A stretch of DNA of 64,000 nt, from contig CM060069.1 in NCBI GenBank assembly GCA_030533445.1, forward strand, positions 1,892,756-1,956,755. The letters are read 5' to 3'. Positions 57,541 through 64,000 of this stretch are shown in pieces (positions within the stretch are counted from its first letter, which is position 1; every line of letters starts with the position of its first letter). Made by a program: the position numbers and the translations under genes. The notes under the pieces are model-generated. The model was given only the letters and a program-made list of their open reading frames with translations. It did not search any database and was not told the origin of the DNA. The DNA is from Cyprinodon diabolis. Its lineage: Eukaryota > Chordata > Actinopteri > Cyprinodontiformes > Cyprinodontidae.

Positions 57541-58987
57541 TCTTGATGGCGACAGCGGTTCCGCTGTGAACAGAGCAGTTGGTTTGATCCAGAACTGTGG
57601 AGGAGGAGCTCCACCGTGAAGCTAAGATGCAGGTACAGCCAGCTCAGGCTTGGAAGCAGAAGGTTGCAGGTGAGCTCTGAGGCAGGAAATTAGGGGAATA
57701 GAATCCACAGTTTGAGGATCTTGGTACGAGCTGCTGATTAAAGAGAAGCAGGCTGAACTGTTTTCTGTGCTTCTGTGTTGATGATCTGATGAAGAGCACC
57801 TGTAGCTGCCCGGCCACCCGTGCCTGCTAGCGCCACCTGCTGGATGACAGGAGACACAGCAGAACCAGGCTGGACCCCAACATCCCCCTTTCTGTACTAA
57901 CAAAGGAAAATAAAGGGAGCAACTTTATGAGAATAGGTGCCTCATCAAATCAATTTATATTTCTGTTAAACACATAATATATAACCAGAAATCATGTCAT
58001 TGATTATTTAAAGATTTCCCTGACTGAGCTTTGATGTTCAATAAAAACAGTCTATATAAGTTATTAATTGATATTAACTGTATGTCTGGTTGAACCTGGC
58101 AGTTTATGCCGTCTAAGTTGTTGGTCGTTGCTTAATCTGTTAGTCAGTGGAGGGGGGGTGTTACCTCAGGGCATCGATCCTTGGGGCAAAAGTTCATCAT
58201 TTGATTGATTAAATGAAGCAAAGAGCTATTTACAGCTCTGGAAATATCAGATCTATCTCAATATGATTGAAGGTAAAAATACAACAACTTTGTTTTGAAA
58301 TCATTGATAAAATAATTCTTTTTCATGTAAGGGACTGTTTTTCACTCAGCTGTGGTTTCTGTTCCAGTACATGTCATAATTTGATTATCATAAATTCATT
58401 TTGTATTATGTCTTTGGTACAGGTGCCATAACAGGGGCCGGGACCTGTTCTACAGGGGCCCCTGTTGGCCCTTGTCCAGGACCGCCCCTGCTTTTAGCCT
58501 TGTTCTTTCTGTTCTGTGTAATATAGATATTGCAGTACTCTCTCCCATCAGGGACCAAGCTTTTTCCGGGTGGAATCATTCCTGTTCTTGTCAGTGAAAT
58601 CAAGTGATGCAAAAAGTTCTGCATGGTCCGGGTCGGGATCAGGGCTGACAGGGTTTGGGGACGGACAATTGTCCCATTGGTGCCTTGTTCCCCAGAACAT
58701 CCCCCCCCTCTGCAGCACATAATACTGGAACATATGGACCATCGCTGCTGAGACCAGCGGACATGTTCACTGCTGTGAGAAACCAAAGGTGACCTTTTCC
58801 CATCTCTCTTCTGTTCCTTTCTATTCCTGGAGGCCTAAGCTGAGCCTGTGGCCGCCCCCCATCAGAACCAGCTCTTCTCTTTCCTGAGCCCTAATCTTCA
58901 TAAAAGATGGCCTCGTTTAAAAAGGAATCGCATCTAGGATTTCTCTCTTTATTCTCCTGTCTAGTGGCCATAAAACAGTTTGAATAG
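57541..58987. other. Unassigned sequence with a possible hAT end at 58427-58492
   Basis: At 58427-58492 the minus strand reads aggggcggtcctggacaagg and ccaacaggggcccctgtaga, like a hAT terminus, but no partner end was found. Elsewhere no gene or repeat is recognised; frames at 57622-57903 and 58406-58786 minus show no domain. Confidence 0.4.
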
Positions 58988-61900
58988 TACGGTGGCCCTG
59001 AAGTGCAAACTGCAACTACAAATATAAAAGCGCAACTACATTAAGGAAATTGCAACTACATAAAGCAAAGTGCAACTACGGTTCAAGGGTCAAACGGCGC
59101 CGTCGTCCAATCAGCGATGTCTCATGTTTCTCACTGGTACCTACCTTTTCCGGTAGGTTAATGTAATTGTGTTTTTCTTAATGTAGTCGCGCTTTGCTTT
59201 ATGTAGTTTTGTTTTTCTTAATGTAGTTGCGCTTTGCTTTATGTAGTTTTGTTTTTCTTGATGTAGTTGCGCTTTGCTTTATGTAGTTGCAATTTCCTTA
59301 ATGTAGTTGCGCTTTGCTTTATGTAGTTTTGTTTTTCTTAATGCTTTGCTTTATGTTGTTGTGGTTTTCTTAATGTAGTTGCGCTTTGCTTTATGTTGTT
59401 TTGTTTTTCTTAATGTAGTTGCGCTTTGCTTTATGTAGTTTTGTTTTTCTTAATAAAGTTGCGCTTTGCTTTATGTAGTTTTGTTTTTCTTAATGTAGTT
59501 GCGCTTTGCTTTATGTTGTTGTGTTTTCCTTAATGTAGTTGCTCTTTGCTTTATGTAGTTTTGTTTTTCTTAATGTAGTTGCGCTTTGCTTTATGTAGTT
59601 GTGTTTTTTTTGCTAATTTAGTTGCGCTTTGCTTTATGTAGTTGCGATTTCCTAAATGTAGTTGCGCTGTGCTTTATGTAGTTTTCTTTTTTTAATGTAG
59701 TTGCACTTTGCTTTATGTTGTTGTGTTTTTCTTAATGTAGTTGCGCTTTGCTTTATGTAGTTTTGTTTTTCTTAATGTAGTTGCGCTTTGCTTTATGTTG
59801 TTGTCTTTTTCTTAATGTAGTTGCACTTTGCTTTATGTAGTTTTGTTTTTCTTAATGTAGTTGCGCTTTGCTTTATGTTGTTGTCTTTTTCTTAATGTAG
59901 TTGCACTTTGCTTTATGTAGTTGCGATTTCCTTCATGTAGTTGCGCTTTGCTTTATGTAGTTTTGTTTTTCTTAATGTAGTTGCTCTTTGCTTTATGTAG
60001 TTTTGTTTTTCTTAATGTAGTTGCGCTTTGCTTTATGTTGTTGTCTTTTTCTTAATGTAGTTGCTCTTTGCTTTATGTAGTTTTGTTTTTCTTAATGTAG
60101 TTGCGCTTTGCTTTATGTTGTTGTCTTTTTCTTAATGTAGTTGCGCTTTGCTTTATGTAGTTTTGTTTTTCTTAATGTAGTTGCGCTTTCCTTTATGTTG
60201 TTGTGTTTTTCTTAATGTAGTTGCGCTTTGCTCTATGTAGTTTTGTTTTTCTTAATGTAGTTGCGCTTTGCTTTATGTTGTTGTCTTTTTCTTAATGTAG
60301 TTGCAATTTGCTTTATGTAGTTGCGATTTCCTTCATGTAGTTGCGCTTTGCTTTATGTAGTTTTGTTTTTCTTAATGTAGTTGCTCTTTGCTTTATGTAG
60401 TTTTGTTTTTCTTAATGTAGTTCTGCTTTGCTTTATGTAGTTGCAATTTCCTTAATGTAGTTGCGCTTTGCTTTATGTAGTTTTGTTTTTCTTAATGTAG
60501 TTGCGCTTTGCTTTATGTTGTTGTGTTTTTCTTAATGTAGTTGCACTTTGCTTTATGTTGTTGTCTTTTTCTTAATGTAGTTGCACTTTGCTTTATGTAG
60601 TTGCGATTTCCTTCATGTAGTTGCGCTTTGCTTTATGTAGTTTTGTTTTTCTTAATGTAGTTGCTCTTTGCTTTATGTAGTTTTGTTTTTCTTAATGTAG
60701 TTGCGGTTTGCTTTATGTAGTTTTGTTTTTCTTAATGTAGTTGCGCTTTGCTTTATGTTGTTCTGTTTTTCTTAACGTAGTTGTGCTTTGCTTTATGTAG
60801 TTTTGTTTTTCTTAATGTAGTTGCGCTTTGCTTTATGTTGTTGTCTTTTTCTTAATGTAGTTGCACTTTGCTTTATGTAGTTGCGATTTCCTTAATGTAG
60901 TTACGCTTTGCTTTATGTAGTTTTGTTTTTCTTAATGTAGTTGCGCTTTGCTTTATGCAGTTGTGTTTTTCTTAATGTAGTTGCGCTTTGCTTTTCTGTA
61001 GTTGCGATTTCCTAAATGTAGTTGCGCTTTGCTTTATGTAGTTTTGTTTTTCTTAATGTAGTTGCACTTTGCTTTATGTTGTTGTTTTTTTCTTAATGTA
61101 TTTGCGCTTTGCTTTATGTAGTTTTGTTTTTCTTAATGTAGTTGCGCTTTGCTTTATGTAGTTTTGTTTTTCTTAATGTAGTTGCACTTTGCTTTATGTA
61201 GTTGTGTTTTTCTTAATGTAGTTGTGCTTTGCTTTATGTAGTTTTGTTTTTCTTAATGTAGTTGCGCTTTGCTTTATGTTGTTGTGTTTTTCTTAATGTA
61301 GTTGCGCTTTGCTTTATGTAGTTTTGTTTTTCTTAATGTAGTTGCACTTTGCTTTATGTAGTTGTGTTTTTCTTAATGTAGTTGTGCTTTGCTTTATGTA
61401 GTTTTGTTTTTCTTAATGTAGTTGCACTTTGCTTTATGTAGTTGTGTTTTTCTTAATGTAGTTGTGCTTTGCTTTATGTAGTTTTGTTTTTCTTAATGTA
61501 GTTGCACTTTGCTTTATGTAGTTGTGTTTTTCTTAATGTAGTTGCACTTTGCTTTATGTAGTTGTGTTTTTCTTAATGTAGTTGCGCTTTGCTTTATGTA
61601 GTTTTGTTTTTCTTAATGTAGTTGTGCTTTGCTTTATGTAGTTTTGTTTTTTTACTAATTTAGTTGCGCTTTGCTTTATGTAGTTGCGATTTCCTAAATG
61701 TAGTTGCGCTTTGCTTTATGTAGTTGTGTTTTCCTTAACGTAGTTGTGCTTTGCTTTATGTAGTCGTGTTTTCCTTAATGTAGTTGTGCTTTGCTTTATG
61801 TAGTTGTGTCTTCCTTAATGTAGTTGCGCTTTGCTTTATGTAGTTGTGTCTTCCTTAATGTAGTTGCGCTTTGCTTTATGTAGTTGTGTTTTCCTTAATG

Positions 61901-63031
61901 TGGTTGCGCTTTGCTTTATGTAGTTGTGTTTTCCTTAACGTAGTTGCGCTTTGCTTTATGTAGTCGTGTTTTCCTTAATGTAGTTGCGCTTTGCTTTATG
62001 TAGTTGTGTCTTCCTTAATGTGGTTGTGCTTTGCTTTATGTAGTTGTGTCTTCCTTAATGTAGTTGCGCTTTGCTTTATGTAGTTGTGTCTTCCTTAATG
62101 TAGTTGCGCTTTGCTTTATGTAGTTTTGTATTTCTTAATGTAGTTGCGCTTTGCTTTATGTAGTTGTGTCTTCCTTAATGTAGTTGCGCTTTGCTTTATG
62201 TAGTTTTGTATTTCTTAATGTAGTTGCGCTTTGCTTTATGTAGTTGTGTCTTCCTTAATGTGGTTGCGCTTTGCTTTATGTAGTTGTGTCTTCCTTAATG
62301 TAGTTGCGCTTTGCTTTATGTAGTTGTGTCTTCCTTAATGTAGTTGCGCTTTGCTTTATGTAGTTGCAATTTCCTCAATGTAGTTACGCTTTGCTTTATG
62401 TAGTTTTGTATTTCTTAATGTAGTTGCGCTTTGCTTTATGTAGTTGTGTCTTCCTTAATGTAGTTGCGCTTTGCTTTATGTAGTTGTGTCTTCCTTAATG
62501 TGGTTGCGCTTTGCTTTATGTAGTTGTGTCTTCCTTAATGTAGTTGCGCTTTGCTTTATGTAGTTGTGTCTTCCTTAATGTAGTTGCGCTTTGCTTTATG
62601 TAGTTGCAATTTCCTCAATGTAGTTACGCTTTGCTTTATGTAGTTTTGTATTTCTTAATGTAGTTGCGCTTTGCTTTATGTAGTTTTGTTTTCCTTAATG
62701 TGGTTGTGCTTTGCTTTATGTAGTTGTGTCTTCCTTAATGTGGTTGCGCTTTGCTTTATGTAGTTGCAATTTCCTCAATGTAGTTACGCTTTGCTTTATG
62801 TAGTTTTGTTTTCCTTAATGTGGTTGCGCTTTGCTTTATGTAGTTGTGTCTTCCTTAATGTAGTTGCGCTTTGCTTTATGTAGTTGTGTCTTCCTTAATG
62901 TGGTTGCGCTTTGCTTTATGTAGTTGTATTTTTCTAAATGTAGTTACGCTTTGCTTTATGTAGTTTTGTATTTCTTAATGTAGTTGCGCTTTTAGATTTG
63001 TAGTTGATGTTTGCACTTCAGGGCCACCGTA
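58988..63031. mobile_element. DNA transposon with 57-bp inverted repeats and satellite interior
   Basis: Starts tacggtggccctgaagtgc and ends gcacttcagggccaccgta. The inverted match extends about 57 bp with three mismatches (through caactacaaat, taaaagcgcaactacatta). It is flanked by gaatag at 58982-58987 and 63032-63037. There is no transposase. A short unique core (about 59080-59157) holds a perfect 7-bp stem, acctacc / ggtaggt. Everything from 59158 to about 63000 is a tandem array made of the subterminal motif. A 6-bp duplication with TAC/GTA ends excludes hAT and CACTA. From memory this resembles IS3EU-type elements, which needs checking. Confidence 0.85.
59158..62999. repeat. 20/40-bp satellite inside the transposon
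   Basis: About 190 monomers of 20 bp that alternate as two types: tagttgcgctttgctttatg and tagttgtgtcttccttaatg (left part: tagttttgtttttcttaatg). Together they form a 40-bp dimer, about 95 copies. The left two-thirds (59158-61640) uses mainly gttttgtttttcttaat dimers; the right third (61720-62960) mainly gttgtgtcttccttaat dimers, so at least two expansion phases occurred. Block repeats of about 300 bp are visible, for example 59880-60180 and 60280-60400. Non-coding. Confidence 0.95.
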
Positions 63032-63037
63032 GAATAG

Positions 63038-64000
63038 TTTCTCTAGATGTATTCCTCCCAGCACGCTCTCTTTAACATTGCAGTGGTTTTCATGAGGGCT
63101 GCTCTTTGGTCTGAAATCAAAGTTAGGATGAAGCTGATATCCCAGTTCCCTCTGACTCAGGTGTCTGTTTCAGCTATCCTCCCATCATTATTCTGTGTTT
63201 TTCTGTGAGCGTCAGAGAGCAGAGGGAGCAGAGACTTTGAAGAGGCTTGTAATGTCTTGTGAGGTCAGGACGACAGGACTCCCAGAAAACATCGGCATTC
63301 AGAGCTCTTTCAAGCAGAGGTCAGCGCTGCAATAATATTTTCCCCGTGACATGAGCCCGTTCCCCTCACAAAGCAGCCATCTGTAGGACGGGATTCCCAA
63401 GCTGTGTAAACCCACTCAACTCGTAAGGCTTGTGCACAAACACACATATGAAATGTGCTGTGTTTTGCTTCCTGCAGTGACGTGGAGCGCTGACGGTTTA
63501 TTCAGCTCTTATGAACATTTATCATCATATTTGGCACGTTCCAGTCCGTTCATGAAGATGAGACCGCTTGAAATGAACCAACAGACTCTTTCAATTCAAT
63601 AGCAGAAAGATCAAACAGATTCAGATTAAAAAATTATATTAAAAAAAATAAGCAAACATTATTTGCATTTCATATGAACAGGTCAGTAAATGATCTGCAA
63701 ATTAAACTAATATTTTGGCCCCTAAAATGTTTATAGCAATTATTTGACTATTAAACAAGATTAATGATGTAATTATTTTTTTCTTGTGGGTCTTATAAAT
63801 GCTTTTATAATATATTATTGCTTTTTCTTTTTATTTATATGAAATAAATTTGTATTCATTCATGATATAATATTAAGAAATGAAATGATAATTGATGTTT
63901 TTTGTTAATTTAAGGGAAACATTCTTATATCCCCGGCAGACAAGGATATAATCATATATAAGGAGGTCTTTAACAGGGGCTCTGCGACCCTTAGGGGGTC
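63038..64000. other. Unassigned sequence at the right edge
   Basis: 63040-63560 has balanced composition and could be single-copy or conserved non-coding DNA. 63590-63930 is AT-rich. The last 30 bases (ggggctctgcgacccttagg) look like the beginning of another teleost repeat, cut off by the window edge. Confidence 0.4.

Overview
The window looks like an intergenic or large-intron stretch of a ray-finned fish genome, probably a percomorph teleost. The evidence is the repeat content: L2, Rex1-like, RTE/Rex3-like and I/Nimb-like non-LTR retrotransposons, a Penelope-like element with a GIY-YIG endonuclease, TG...CA solo LTRs, several hAT-type elements with 8-bp target duplications, and CACTA-like ends. 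I found no host exon I would defend, and no rRNA, tRNA or CRISPR. All recognisable protein-coding potential belongs to transposable elements (TEs), and almost all of it is broken.

Layout. 1-1.2 kb: a hAT-like repeat beside a Rex1-like RT fragment, bracketed by an 80-bp direct repeat. 1.2-13 kb: mostly unassigned DNA with one solo LTR, two minisatellites (18-bp and 9-bp units) and L2 tails. 13.1-15.3 kb: a 2.2-kb hAT-type element carrying three smaller repeats. 16.3-17.4 kb: an L2 tail split by a solo LTR. 18.1-19.9 kb: a 35-bp satellite with a 13-unit higher-order period. 20.9-22.8 kb: a repeat split by a 1.3-kb hAT-type element, with the empty site preserved in its sister copy near position 560. 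25-31.4 kb: L2 pieces, a 321-bp near-identical duplicate, two LTRs and an RTE fragment with an internally deleted RT. 31.6-34.6 kb: a 3-kb, 19-bp minisatellite. 35.6-38.7 kb: a 29-bp palindrome-bearing array split by a Penelope-like fragment and a hAT-type element. 40-47.9 kb: a RecQ-like helicase fragment, solo LTRs, a Tc1 relic and a MITE. 48.9-56.1 kb: an I-like retrotransposon split twice by L2, one insertion being a nearly complete 3.7-kb element. 56.4-57.4 kb: a CACTA-like element. 59-63 kb: a transposon with 57-bp terminal inverted repeats whose interior is a 3.8-kb array of its own subterminal motif.

The most interesting object is the 58,988-63,031 element, a DNA transposon apparently turned into a satellite. 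Next are the RTE fragment that keeps a long frame while lacking its catalytic core, and the dated nesting events in which sister copies give the pre-insertion sequence. Several unassigned AT-rich stretches with homeodomain-like TAATTA cores could be conserved regulatory DNA, but that is only an inference.
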